Below, in pieces: positions 51,996 through 63,416 of a DNA stretch of 64,000 nt (the first letter of the stretch is position 1; every line of letters begins with the position of its first letter). The notes beneath the pieces were generated by a model that ran no database searches, had not been told where the DNA came from, and saw nothing but the letters and a program-made list of their open reading frames with translations. A program made the translations under genes and the position numbers. The DNA is from Sepiola atlantica. Taxonomy: Eukaryota; Mollusca; Cephalopoda; Sepiida; Sepiolidae. The stretch covers positions 4,982,959 through 5,046,958 of the forward strand of contig OY744553.1 in NCBI GenBank assembly GCA_963556195.1. The letters are read 5' to 3'.

Positions 51996-52320
51996 TATAA
52001 ATAAATATTAATTATATAATACCTACAGACATCGATGTTTCATGCTAACGCAATCTTCAGTGCAGGAAGCTATTTCTCAACGGTCGGCGGGCTCGAACTC
52101 TGATCACAAAGCGCCACTGATTCGCAGTCGAGAGTCTTAACCCCTCGGCCATAGGGAACTAGTTAATAATTAGAGAGGAATTTAACTTTGTAAAAAGCGA
52201 ATCGGCGGCTAAATTTACACGAGCAGTTTAAAGTGATGAACAAACGTATTTGGATCATGCATGCACCTATTAGTACTGCTTGTATATATATATATATATA
52301 TATATTAATTTTATACTTAC
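51965..52320 (-). mobile_element. tRNA-like plus hammerhead element
   Basis: From right to left on the minus strand: a tRNA-like block (52156-52084) with A-box TGGCCGAGGGG and B-box GAGTTCGAGCC, 29 nt, then a hammerhead (52066-52022). This is the same order and spacing as in the two retrozyme-like elements, but only one ribozyme copy is present. TA tracts border it on both sides. Confidence 0.65.
52022..52066 (-). ncRNA. Hammerhead ribozyme motif, GUC cleavage site
   Basis: Minus strand: CCTGCA, core CTGAAGA (plus 52054-52060; N7=A is allowed), stem II TGC/GCA with GTTA loop, GAA, stem III ACAT/ATGT, C17 at plus 52028, TGTAGG closing stem I (6 bp with one G-U). Confidence 0.72.
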
Positions 52321-53122
52321 ATAAAACATGTATATATGTTTTATGTACGTATAAAATTAATATATATATATATATTAATTTTATACGTACATAAAAATAT
52401 ATATATATATATTAATTTTATACTTACATAAAACATGTATATATGTTTTATGTACGTATAAAATTAATATATATATATATTAATTTTATACGTACATAAA
52501 AATATATATATATATATTAATTTTATACTTACATAAAACATGTATATATGTTTTATGTACGTATAAAATTAATATATATTTTTATGTACGTATAAAATTA
52601 ATATATATATATATTTTTATGTACGTATAAAATTAATATATATACATATTTTTATGTACGTATATAATTAATATACATATATACTTTTATGTACGTATAT
52701 AATTAATATACATATATACTTTTATGTACGTATAAAATTAATATATATATATATTTTTATGTACGTATAAAATTAATATATATATATATTTTTATGTACG
52801 TATATAATTAATATACATATATACTTTTATGTACGTATATAATTAATATACATATATACTTTTATGTACGTATAAAATTAATATATATATACATATATAT
52901 TTTTATGTACGTATAAAATTAATATATATATATATATATACTTTTATGTACGTATAAAATTAATATATATATATATATATACTTTTATGTACGTATAAAA
53001 TTGATATATATATATATACTTTTATGTACGTATAAAATTAATATATATATATATATATATACTTTTATGTACGTATAAAATTAATATATATATATATATA
53101 CTTTTATGTACGTATAAAATTA

Positions 53123-53159
<37 letters not shown>

Positions 53160-53461
53160 CTTTTATGTATGTATAAAATTAATATATATATATATTTTAT
53201 GTATGTATAAAATTAATATATATATATATATTTTATGTATGTATAAAATTAATATATATTTTATGTATGTATAAAATTAATATATATATATATTTTATGT
53301 ATGTATAAAATTAATATATATATATATATTTTATGTATGTATAAAATTAATATATATATATATATTTTATGCATGTATAAAATTAATATATATATATATA
53401 TATATTTTATGTATGTATAAAATTAATATATATATATATATATATTTTATGTATGTATAAA

Positions 53462-53492
<31 letters not shown>

Positions 53493-53515
53493 CTTTTATG
53501 TAATATATATATTGC
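52283..53515. repeat. TATGTACGTATAAAATTAATATA tandem array
   Basis: About 1.2 kb of units combining TTTATGTACGTATAAAATTA with variable (TA)n. Early units occur in both orientations and can fold back. TATGTATG variants dominate after about 53160. Confidence 0.93.
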
Positions 53516-53663
53516 GTGTATTAAGGCAGCATTTTCTCATTTATGCAAACATTGTTAAAAATAACAGAATTTGTCCGTTTAATTATACCTTTTTTATTTT
53601 TTCAATTTTCCTGATGGTCTTTTTTGTATTAAAATAAAAAAAATTAATAAATGCTCCATAGGT

Positions 53664-53765
53664 TTTACAGGTTTCACGAACGTTTTCGATTCTTCGTCGA
53701 ATCATTTTGACACGTGAGGATGATTCGACGAAGATTCGAAAACGTTTGTGAAACCTGTGAAACCA
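53664..53765. repeat. Inverted repeat, about 40-bp arms
   Basis: ACAGGTTTCACGAACGTTTT at the left mirrors AAAACGTTTGTGAAACCTGT at the right, with TCGTCGAATCAT/ATGATTCGACGA inside and a 14-nt spacer. No hammerhead core. Confidence 0.8.
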
Positions 53766-54982
53766 TCTACCCTTATGGGATGAAGTAATAATTATAGATA
53801 GAGAAGAACGGTAGAGAGTAAGACGACTCAAAGAAGCAGCGAATATGTTAGACGACCATTACTTACTAAGCAGATTTAGTATAGAATTAAAAAAAAACAG
53901 CCATTAACAGAATTAATATTAACACTAGTGATAACATTCTAAAATGTTTATAGTTCGAACTTTAGTTCCGTATTAATAATATAATTTCCCGCCAAAACTA
54001 CCTATTAATATTAACATGCTACCCCCATGGATTAAATACAGGGGTATGTTCGAAATTCTGTCCAGATTCCCGAGGTCGACAGAAATATTGCCGACTTCGA
54101 AAAGATACACCTGAAGTAAGCCGGAGGTTACATCAACCGAAACGTAGGGGTAAACACTCAAGACGAGAACAGTAGTCTGAATAATCTAAATTATACAAAG
54201 CGAAGTCACTATTTATTATTACCTAGTGATAATATTCTAAAATGTTTATAGTTCGAACTTTAGTTCCGTATTAATAATATAATTCTCGCCAAAAATACCC
54301 ATTAATATTAACATGCTACATGATAATATAATTCCCGCCAAAACTACATATTAATATCAGCATTAACATAATGGTTTTTACCCGATTCCCCTGAAGACGG
54401 ACCCGGATGGGCCTGAAAGTATTTGGGACATCTACAGTTATGGCAGATTCATCAGCGAATTCCCCACCAAAAAAAAAACCCTGATTCGGGAAATGGAAAA
54501 GATTCACACAAGGATATGTTTATGTTTATATATTTGTAGATGCAAGATTCCCTCCTAAACTAATTAACAAATCATTATGAATTTTTTAACGCATCTGTGA
54601 GGCGTTAGCGGTCCAAATATATGATATAAACAATTTTTTATGAGAAAACTGACATCAATTTTTTTAAAAAGTAAAAATCTTTTGAAGTCACGACAAGAAC
54701 GACAATATTTTTTGACAATAACTTTGTTTTCATAATCGTAAATTTTTTTTGATGAAATGGGGACCATGAATGGAAAGCAAAAAACAAAAAGATATTCAAC
54801 GATGATGCTTTCTCTTTCCCCTCTCTCGCCTTCTATTCTGTTTGGTCTTATATGTTTCCAGAGACAGAATAAACCTGTGAACCATAAAAAGGTGTTGTTG
54901 ATATGTTCAGTAAATAACAATTCCTTTCAAACTTTTTTGCATTTACCTATGTCTTATTTGATTTCATTTTTTTTTTCTTAAG

Positions 54983-55069
54983 GAAGAGGAACGACGTCGT
55001 TTACAAGCCGAGAAGCAGGTAGTTGTTCTTGAAAAGCAAAAAGAGGAAGAAGAACGGAAAGCCCGAGAG
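54983..55069 (+). CDS. DBNL: Drebrin-like protein, coding exon 7 (residues 183-211)
   Basis: Acceptor TTTTTTCTTAAG. It encodes EEERRRLQAEKQVVVLEKQK, EEEERKARE, a charged heptad-type stretch that starts the family's coiled coil. Phase 0; donor GTTTGT. The internal GCAGGTAGTT at 55016 could act as an alternative donor, but using it would leave a 12-codon exon. Confidence 0.88.
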
Positions 55070-58000
55070 GTTTGTAAATTTTCTTTCATTCACGATTCAT
55101 GATTTATTTTTTGCAATCGCATCGCAAATAAACAAAAAAGCGCATTCTTTTTTAAGTGGCTTAGTGTAGTATTTCCGTCTTTTCAGTCACGGATTCATTC
55201 GGTGGCGGATCGATTCCAGGGTGGGCAACACCAGGTGTACCATTACGCCTTACCGTTTAAAATGACAATAGAGCAGAGAAAGACTAGCAACATCTCTTTT
55301 GTGATAAAGTTGCTGTAGGGAAGGGGAGTCGGTTTACTAACTGTATCTATCCATCATTGTCAGAAATGTATTGACGTCATTTTATTTTTGCATTTTTATT
55401 TGTTCGCACATTTTTAAAGTTAAGGGAGACAACTCTTATTATATTCATACTTAAGTTTGAACTAGCAATACACATGAAAAAATTTAAATTGCTTAACATA
55501 TCTCAATAATGGCATATATAGAAAGAGCTCGATGATCTAAGAAAGAATCTTTTTAAATTTTTTAAATCTGACTAAAAATAAGGAAGTTATGACTATTTTT
55601 GTGCCTCACACAATTGGATATTTTCCCCTCTTTAAGACCATATGCGTTTCGTCACATTTTTTACACTAATTTTTCAGTAAAAATGTTATATCTTTGTTAA
55701 AACACAAGATTAAGCAATGAAATGTACCATATAAGTGTATTTTTGTACAAGGAATCAGAATGTGCCACTGAAAATCTCCAGAAATTAATAGTTTCCAAGT
55801 AATCTGCACTAAGTGCACATAAATATGCTGCAATACCTTAAAAATACCATGAATCCATTAAAAGAAAGAAGTTAAAAAACTCAAAGTTGAATTGTAATAC
55901 ATTTTATGTACAAGAAACTAAAATCTAATACTAGGACTGTTTAAAAATGAATATATTGCAAGATTTCTTTGGCATTATTGTAGATTAACACCTTCCGCTA
56001 ACTCACCCCCTTACCTCCCCAAAATATGAGATTCTACTTTTTTTATTTAGGCAATTACATGTTAACACCCTGAAAAACTTGGCAGAAAGAAAGAAACAAA
56101 AACAATTATTTTAGAATTTAGAGTGGAGATCAGTTTCACATAAATTAATTATAAATTAATCCCCCATTTCAAGGCCATTCTAGCGTTTTAGGGCATTAAT
56201 TAATTTTTCTATGGGAGATAAATCCTGTGCGTTTTTCTTGTTTTTTTGTTTGTTTTTTTTTAGACGATTATGAGGATCTTTGTGGGAGGAGGGGGGGGGG
56301 GGGCTTACCACTTGAACTTCAGGTTATGTTAACACCCTGAAAACTTAGCAGAAAGAAAAAAAAAACAATTAATTTAGAGTGGGGGATTAGTTTCACATAT
56401 ATTTAATGTAGAATAATTCACTATTTCCGGGCCATTCTAGCGTTTTACGGCATTAATCAATTTTTTTCTATGGAAAATAAATCCTGTGCGTTTTTTTTAT
56501 GGGCGTCTGCTTTTTTTTTTTTTTTTTTTTTTTTTAATTTTTTTTTTTCTTTTTAGACGATTATGTGTGGTTTTAATGGCCTTTTTGTAGAATTAGAGCT
56601 TGCCACTTGGACTTAGGGTTAGTGATAAGGTTAAGGAAGGGGTTTTGTTTTAGATGGAGGTTGCCATTCGGACTTAGTGTTAGGGTTAAGGGAGTTTTTT
56701 AGGGGGTGGCTTGCCACTCATATTTAAGGTTAATGGTACGATACGTTCAAGAAGGCATTTTTAGGAGGTGGGCTTGTTAGTCGTACCTAGAGTTAGTGGT
56801 AGAGTAATTATTTATTTTATAAATTTCACTAAAAAGCAAGAATGGCTGGGAAATCGGAGATCATTTTACATTAAATTTATATGTGAAACTGATCCCCCAC
56901 TCTAAATTCTAAATTTTTTTTTCTCGCCAAGACTTTAAGGGTGTTCACACGTAATCGCCTAAAAAAGTAAAATCTTTTTTTTTTTTTAAATTGGCGACTA
57001 GAAAGTCATTACTACTAGACGTTCGAAAGTTGAGTGAAAACCAGTATTTTTTATAAAAGAACCAAATAGGATTAACTTTTTTAACCACAAAAAGTATTTT
57101 TGTCTTACTTTTAAAAGAAGTTAATAAACGAATTTTACAAAGCTTTACAAGACTTAGCTGCTGCTGATTGATTGTTATATCAGCAATACTAGCAGCCATT
57201 GTTGACTTTCGCTCAAAAAAAGGACAATATTTTTTAGGATAAGGTAATTTAAAATTACTATTACCGAAAGACAAAACAACGTACAATTATAATTTTAATG
57301 CTTAAACAAAGATGAAAGATTAATTTATTTACTAGTTGGGGTACGAAAAATGTAACAACATTTTCTATATTCATATTTTAAAATTTTTTTAATTCGTTCT
57401 AGAATGAAAATAAACAAAAATCGCCTCGTGTTTATAGCTGCTATTACTGCTGCTACTACAATGTTTTTCAAACTATAAATAGAAAACGCTTTTTTTTTCC
57501 GGATAGGGTAATTGAATATTATTACTACCAAAAGAGAACACATATATACAATTATAATTTTAATGCATAAAAAAGTAAAAAGATTGATTTACTTACTAAT
57601 TGGGCGACGGAAATGTATTTTTCAAAAATGTTCACCCGACGCCGTGTTGAAGGATTATTTTTAAAATTTCAAAAAAATGAATGAGCCGAATTACTTCGTA
57701 CACCGACAAACATTAAAAGTGGTGTTTCCCCTGATTGGTTTCCAAATTTCAGGACGAAATTGCGCACATAGGCATGATACGAGACTTTTAAACGATGCGG
57801 GGGTAAAAAAAAAAAGTGACGTAAATTGCTGAAAATAGTGTTAACATTTTTTTGCCTTTATTTGCTCAAAACTCTTAAAAATATATAATGTATATTATTA
57901 TTCATGAATGCACCTGAAAGGATATTCATTTCCTAACAAAATGATGGTATTTTGATCACTTAAAGTGCTTTAATTTTTAAGATATGACTATTTTAATAGA

Positions 58001-58120
58001 ACTACCCTGAAATCTGTTATTATCCAAACCGTTTTCTGGTCGATGTGTATTGCTATTTGAAATAGATTTTTCATTGCTAGACGCTTTTTATTCTATATGC
58101 ATTAAAATATCTATAATAGT

Positions 58121-58755
58121 CTCTCTCTCTCCTCCCCTTTTCTATCCCCTCTCTCTCTCCTACCCTCTCTATCCTCTCTCTCCTACCCTCTCTATCCTCT
58201 CTCTCCTACCCTCTCTATCCTACCCTCTCTCTCCTACCCTCTCTCTCCTACCCTCTCTATCCTCTCTCTCCTACCCTCTCTATCCTCTCTCTCCTACCCT
58301 CTCTATCCTCTCTCTCCTACCCTCTCTATCCTCTCTCTCCTACCCTCTCTATCCTCTCTCTCCTACCCTCTCTATCCTACCCTCTCTATCCTCTCTCTTC
58401 TATCCTCTCTCTCCTACCCTCTCCTACCCTCTCTCTCCTACCCTCTCCAATCCTCTCTCTCCTACCCTCTCCAATCCTCTCTCTCCTACCCTCTCCAATC
58501 CTCTCTCTCCTACCCTCTCCAATCCTCTCTCTCCTACCCTCTCCAATCCTCTCTCTCCTACCCTCTCTAATCCTCTCCCTCCTACCCTCTCTATCCTACC
58601 CTCTCTAATCCTCTCTCTCCTACCCTCTCTATCCTACCCTCTTTAATCCTCTCTCTCTCTCTCCTCCTCCTCCTCTCTCTCCCCCTCCTCCTCTTCCTCT
58701 CTCTCCTCTCTCTCTCTTCCCCTCTCTCTCCCCCCCTCTCTATCCCCCTGTCTCT
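58121..58755. repeat. CT-rich minisatellite (about 20-bp units)
   Basis: Units of CTCTCTCCTACCCTCTCTAT and the variant CCTACCCTCTCCAATCCT. The 198-residue forward frame (SPTLS repeats) that runs into it is an artefact. Confidence 0.95.
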
Positions 58756-58949
58756 TAATTACTTTGAATGAATCTCTTCTGTTTACTGAAGAGAGAAATA
58801 CGGCGAACAGAAACACTAATTTTTGCTTTTGAATTCATTTTTCAAAATTTAACTGGCTTTGCAAACTCACTTTTTTCTGATTCAAACAATCTAACCCTAG
58901 CTCAATGTGTGACCCAATGAATCACATTTTTCTCATAAAATAACAATTA

Positions 58950-59924
58950 TCTAATATATAAAGTAGAGACGATTTTCCCCTGTGCCTTCTCGGAGAATAG
59001 GAAAATAACCACACGCATCACAGGCTACTAAACTCACCTCTATATCACACTTATTCACTCGAGCGTGTTTTAGTAAATTTCTTATTACTTTTCCCTACCT
59101 AACACTAAATATTACATTTGGCCCGCCCTCTCCGACTCTCCGACACACCAACACCATATAGGTGGTAGCAAAAACTTTTCTCCCTAACAATTATGTACTG
59201 TCACTCTACTCATCGACACCGGGAACTAATACACATAGTTTACTACATAATATAAAGCAATACGCAAATAATTAATGATCGCTCCCGTTCACTCCGATGA
59301 TATTCCGCGAATATCAGATTACGTTCTATCTAATTCTACCTTCTACATTTATATTCATTCCGGAATTAAGCGAATGTAATTAACGAACACAGTTCCTGCA
59401 ACATTTATTGATTCAACATGGCGGCTAAAATTTCTTGATCGAATCGACTTCCTATTTAATTCAATAAGCACCAAGATACTGGTAGACCCGGATACATTTA
59501 CATTTTCAAAATCATACACCTTAAACACGCATATTATAGAAAAATTGCCCAAATGAATTTACTTCATCAAAAAAATGACCTACACCGTGTCATTGTTGAA
59601 CTTTCCATTTGGTCGGCAGAATCTAAATGTTAACATACCACGCATGTCAATAAACAAGCATAGCGTTATTAGCCTATTTTCACGTTAACTTTTAATTCGT
59701 AACCGTAGCGCGTTGGGTAAGAAGGGAGATTTAATGATAGGCAGTTTCAGCGTTCGATCCCACTCTACTCTGCCACTTTTTTCTTTATTTTGAACTTAAA
59801 AACATTCGTCAACACGGTATAGGGGGTGGGGGTGGAGAAAGAACTATAGGCCGTTTTTTTTATTCGACGTCATGTAATAGGTACTAATTGCTCCCGTGCA
59901 ACGCCGGGCGACGGGTTCTGCTAG
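58950..59924 (+). mobile_element. Non-autonomous Helitron, 975 bp, both ends intact
   Basis: The 5' end TCTAATATATAAAGTAG follows an A (58949). The 3' end has the hairpin CCCGT/ACGGG (59893-59915), then TTCTGCTAG, followed by T (59925). Insertion between A and T, a 5' TC, a 3' hairpin and CTRR are the Helitron hallmarks. No Rep/helicase is encoded. Inside, 59707-59762 looks tRNA-like (GTAGCGCGTTGGGTAAG and GCGTTCGATCCC). Confidence 0.85.
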
Positions 59925-60024
59925 TGTTCAATAAAGCAAAGTTCTCTGTAAAAAAAAAATGAAAATACGAGTCCTTAAATATGTATTTAATATTTTCTGT
60001 GTTTTTCTTTTTTTTTTTCTTCAG

Positions 60025-60144
60025 GCAGCCGAGGCGGCCAAACGCGAAAAAATGATATCCGAACGCATGAAAGTTATAAACAAGCAAAAATTTGCCGAGC
60101 GTAAAGCACAGACCACAGACAAAGCGAAGGAAAAAGAACTTTGG
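60025..60144 (+). CDS. DBNL: Drebrin-like protein, coding exon 8 (residues 212-251)
   Basis: Acceptor TTTTTTCTTCAG. It encodes AAEAAKREKMISERMKVINK, QKFAERKAQTTDKAKEKELW, continuing the Lys/Glu/Ala-rich coiled coil. Phase 0, donor GTAAGT. The protein is incomplete here. The family's proline-rich region and C-terminal SH3 domain are not seen in the remaining 3.9 kb, so at least one more exon lies downstream of the window. Confidence 0.88.
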
Positions 60145-60334
60145 GTAAGTCATTTTCTAATCAGTGCATAATTGACCAAATTGGATACGATTGCGTGGAT
60201 GCAATGTCAATTGGGATCAGCCAGTCATGTGACATTCAAACATTTTTTTTTTATATTATTTTATTTGGTTCTACTTATTTATGAAAGTTAGCTTGAAGTT
60301 CCACTTCTTTCGTTTACTTCACAGCATCTCACTG
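60145..60334. other. Start of intron 8
   Basis: No element recognised. Confidence 0.5.
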
Positions 60335-60337
60335 TTA

Positions 60338-60800
60338 GATCACCAGCTCGGTTGAGAAAAGCCATGCTAATGTTTTGTTGTCTAGCGCAGCTATGCCGGC
60401 TTCGCCGTTGGGTGGTCGATGTTTAAGGCATGACTCGATGATGTGGTCTACTGTCTGTTTTGAGTGACCGCAGACAGCCGAGTCCCTGAGTCCCCATCCT
60501 TTCATGGTCGTGGTGAAACGGCCGACACGTGTCCTGAGGCGGTTAAGCATTGTCCACCGCCGGCGAGGGAGGTCCATGCCTTGTAGATTATCCGAGTCCT
60601 TCACAAATCTGTGCAACCTTGATTTATCTGCTGCCTGCCATTTCTCCGTCCAGCAACGTTTCAGCTGGTCGGAGGAATGGCAGGCAGCAGATAAATCAAG
60701 GTTGCACAGATTTGTGGAGGACCCGGATAACCTACCAGGCATGGACCTCTCTCGCCGGCAGTTCCACTTGAAGATTATTAAGTCCAAAATCCATTCCACC
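60338..60800 (-). pseudogene. LINE ORF2 C-terminus with an inverted internal copy
   Basis: The minus strand gives KSRLHRFVKDSDNL, GMDLPRRRWTMLNRLRTRVG, KGWGLRDSAVCGHSKQTVDH and IIESCLKHRPPNG: the R.W..LNR.RT and C...H...C motifs typical of a non-LTR ORF2 tail (zinc-binding C..H...C). A reverse-complement copy of GCAGGCAGCAGATAAATCAA.. within 60553-60770 makes a fold-back. The 155-residue frame lacks the RT domain. Confidence 0.75.
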
Positions 60801-60895
60801 ATAAATACTAATCATTTGGAAGCCTCCTTGAGCAGTTACTGTTCATGTGTGGGCTCTGACTGACCCCATTCAGTAAAAGTGTGTGTATGTATATA

Positions 60896-61276
60896 CAGGG
60901 TGGGCCAAAATAAGGGTCCTATCTTTAAATTTGAATAACTTGAATTTGAATAACTTCCACAAAATAAAAGTTAAACTCACCAAACTTTATGTGTGTGTAG
61001 ACTGACCCTTCCGAGATTTTTTGAAATAAACAAAACAAATTTTAGCCGAAAAACACTTCTTAAAACTTACAAAAACTAAAGTATTGTTTTTTACACTGTT
61101 TTGAGTTTTTTAAGCAAAAGTAATGTTTTCTAAATGAGGGTACGTTCCTTAGGGCTAATACGGCTCATGCTTGCTTCGGAAGGGGTCCTTTACTTATTCT
61201 AAAAAAAAAAAAAAAAAAAATCAATAAATAAAAAAGTTATGAATTTTTAAAAATAGGACCCTTATTTTTGCCCACC

Positions 61277-61279
<3 letters not shown>
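60896..61279. mobile_element. Tc1/mariner-type MITE, 384 bp
   Basis: TIRs CAGGGTGGGCCAAAATAAGG, then GTCCTAT against ATAGGAC.., and CCCACCCTG at the right end, flanked by TA (60894-60895 and 61280-61281). No transposase frame. The terminal sequence differs from the MITE at 20186 but has the same CAGGGTG start. Confidence 0.85.
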
Positions 61280-61313
<34 letters not shown>

Positions 61314-61340
61314 TATATAATGAATATTTGTTTTGTTTAT

Positions 61341-61396
61341 TATCTATGTACATATAAGTTTCGTCCTTTATAATCAGGACTCATCAGCATAGAGAT
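61341..61396 (-). ncRNA. Hammerhead ribozyme, retrozyme copy 1
   Basis: Minus strand: CTATG, core CTGATGA (plus 61381-61387), stem II GTCC/GGAC, GAA, stem III ACTTATATGT (2 bp), A17, CATAG. Stem III is weaker than in the downstream copy. Confidence 0.78.
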
Positions 61397-61674
61397 ATTA
61401 CTATTCACTGTTGGTCATACGATTCAAAACTCCGGATTCCGAGTATTTTACAACTCAAATCCTGACACCTAGAACCACTCGACCAACGCTGAATAGCGAA
61501 TAAACAGTGATAATTTTAATACTTTATCCGGCCACTTGACATCATAAGAGCGTTCAACTTAATGAAAGGAACGATGCACTTATAACTAGCGACGTCATAC
61601 TGTGTTAATACTACACTTACAGTGCCCATCTAGACGGGTTTTCTAGGAGCTACAAATAATAAATATTTGTTTGT

Positions 61675-61730
61675 TATCTATGTACGTATACGTTTCGTCC
61701 TTTATAATCGGGACTCATCAGCATAGATAT
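61675..61730 (-). ncRNA. Hammerhead ribozyme, retrozyme copy 2
   Basis: Minus strand: ATCTATG, core CTGATGA (plus 61715-61721), stem II GTCC/GGAC with the preferred G10.1-C11.1 pair, GAA, stem III ACG/CGT with TATA loop, A17, CATAGAT (7-bp stem I). It is the most canonical motif in the window, with a GUA triplet. Confidence 0.88.
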
Positions 61731-61742
61731 GCCTATTCACTG

Positions 61743-61801
<59 letters not shown>
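61743..61801. repeat. (TA)n array
   Basis: Pure TA run bordering the retrozyme-like element. Confidence 0.95.
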
Positions 61802-61802
<1 letters not shown>

Positions 61803-62878
61803 CAAGATGGCGGACCTCTGAAGGTCACACGCGAGTTCAAAGTTTTTCTTCTGAACGCTTGTTTTTCATGTCAAAATACGTTGTCATTTTTTTCAAATTG
61901 AGAAAATTTCATCATACTTTTTTCTGACGAGCTTGAGGTTAATAGATCGAATATTGAAATATTTAAATCAATAATACAACATAATATTTTAAAATATTGT
62001 ATATATATGAAAGGCACAAAGAACTCTATTCTATATGAATAAATACGAAAGTTGTTTTTTAATTATCACTCATATATTACCATCAAAACTGGTTAGTGCT
62101 ATTTAAATCAATAATACAAGGTACTATTTTTAAATACTGTATATATATTGTAGAGACGAAAGGCACAAAGAATTCTTTCCATGAATAATTTGCATAACTA
62201 TTTTTTAAACACTTCAAAATTAATTAATGAATTGTGTCATTCATTTGTAATTTTATCGTTCTGTTTATTCCATATATGTGCATTTTTCTCTCATTCATTA
62301 ATAATGTTGTTTGGTTTACTTTAAGCGAAACGATTCGCAAAATAATTTGCACTGAAATGTGTTTGTTTTGAAAAACGTTTTGTGAGAAAAATAAAAATAT
62401 ATTGACTTTTGGAATGTAAATGAACTTAGCTTACTTTATATATATACATACAGTGTAATTGGAAAGTAACACCCTATATGTAAGTTATAACTGAAATATA
62501 ATTCTTACAAAAAATGAAGGTGGGGGGGGGGGCAAGAGTTATGCGTTATTTTTTCCTTTAGTCCTCACATTCCACGAGTAATGTTTTTGACAATGGGGGG
62601 GGGGGGATGCTGTTTTCTGGGTCGGCTGCTGTTTTCAATACTCTCATAGTATTCATCACCATTCATCTGTCAATCTATCCATCTTGTTGACGCTAATCTT
62701 AGAGTGGGTTTTTTGACGAACTTAGCTGAACAGATCCAACATTAACATAATAATGTTGTTTGGTTTACTTTAAGCGAAACAATTCGCAAAATAATTTGCA
62801 CTGAAATGTGTTTGTTTTGAAAAACGTTTTGTGAGAAAAATAAAAATATATTGGCTTTTGGAATGTAAATGAACTTTA

Positions 62879-62880
<2 letters not shown>
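61802..62880. repeat. AT-rich DNA with a 118-bp direct duplication
   Basis: 62303-62420 and 62748-62865 are nearly identical (TTGTTTGGTTTACTTTAAGC, GAAAAACGTTTTGTGAGAAA). The 445-bp spacing is not tandem. No gene. Confidence 0.8.

Positions 62881-62924
<44 letters not shown>
62881..62924. repeat. (TA)n array
   Basis: Pure TA run left of a hammerhead-bearing element. Confidence 0.95.
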
Positions 62925-62925
<1 letters not shown>

Positions 62926-63416
62926 TAAGTCAATGAAAATTGATTAGACCTGCAAATGGAAGCAAATCGATATCTTCAGTTGTTCAAAACAAGGAGCAGT
63001 TTAGTTAATAAAAAACATTTATTTTGCTTCTCTTTCATTCCTTAAACCAGGCTTTTCAAAGATTAAAATCTTATCATCAGAGGAAAAATTATGATTGATA
63101 AGTTGACAGGATAGGACTGTCAAAGTTCCAAATTTGAAAGAGTTTTTTTTTTTTAAATTTAAAGTTCAAACGGGTATGAGAATCACCAATAACGAAATCC
63201 AAAAAAGCGTGGAGCTCAGAAATATTGGTAAATCCAGAAGAATCTGTATAAAAATCCAGCGACGACGATTCCACTCAGGTCTGTTGTCCTCGGAGAAGGG
63301 ATCAAATAAAGTTGGCCATTTTAAGGAAAACATATTTTTGCTCTATCCAGTATATTGAGCTTTCCTTATTTCACAATAGGTCCAACTCTCTAAAAGTTTA
63401 CCTTTTAGTTATAATT

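Larger units (their letters stand above)
51093..54982. other. Intron 6
   Basis: 3.9 kb with a LINE end, two hammerhead-bearing elements, a long AT tandem array and short fold-backs (annotated separately). 53770-54560 also includes a direct duplication (53933-54020 and 54222-54315, sharing TTTATAGTTCGAACTTTAG) and a decayed CACCTGAAG...CCGAAACG motif at 54095-54150. Confidence 0.75.
55070..60024. other. Intron 7
   Basis: 5 kb. 55250-55340 is a LINE 3' scrap (minus). 55340-56040 is unassigned. 56040-56940 has two or three diverged copies of a roughly 300-bp segment (TTAACACCCTGAAAA, GTTTCACAT) with TTAGGG words. 57000-57640 holds a degenerate direct repeat of about 285 bp. A CT array and a Helitron follow. 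Confidence 0.75.
61317..61742 (-). mobile_element. Retrozyme-like element, 334-nt monomer between two hammerheads
   Basis: Direct repeats of about 90 bp (61317-61410 and 61656-61742) each hold a minus-strand hammerhead. Cuts at 61349/61348 and 61683/61682 release a 334-nt unit. Inside it, a tRNA-like block (61489-61413, A-box TGGTCGAGTGG, B-box GTTTTGAATCG) lies 32 nt 5' of the downstream ribozyme. Flanked by (TA)n on both sides. The spacer word AGTGCCCATCTAG is shared with the 28 kb element (AGTGCCCCATCTAG). Confidence 0.82.

Noticed and set aside
52084..52156. A functional tRNA gene
   Set aside because: A- and B-boxes are good, but the acceptor stem does not pair and it is embedded in a hammerhead element. 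Also rejected for 61413-61489 and 27808-27873.
58050..58646. 198-residue forward open frame
   Set aside because: It runs mainly through a CT minisatellite and encodes SPTLS repeats. No start context or homology.
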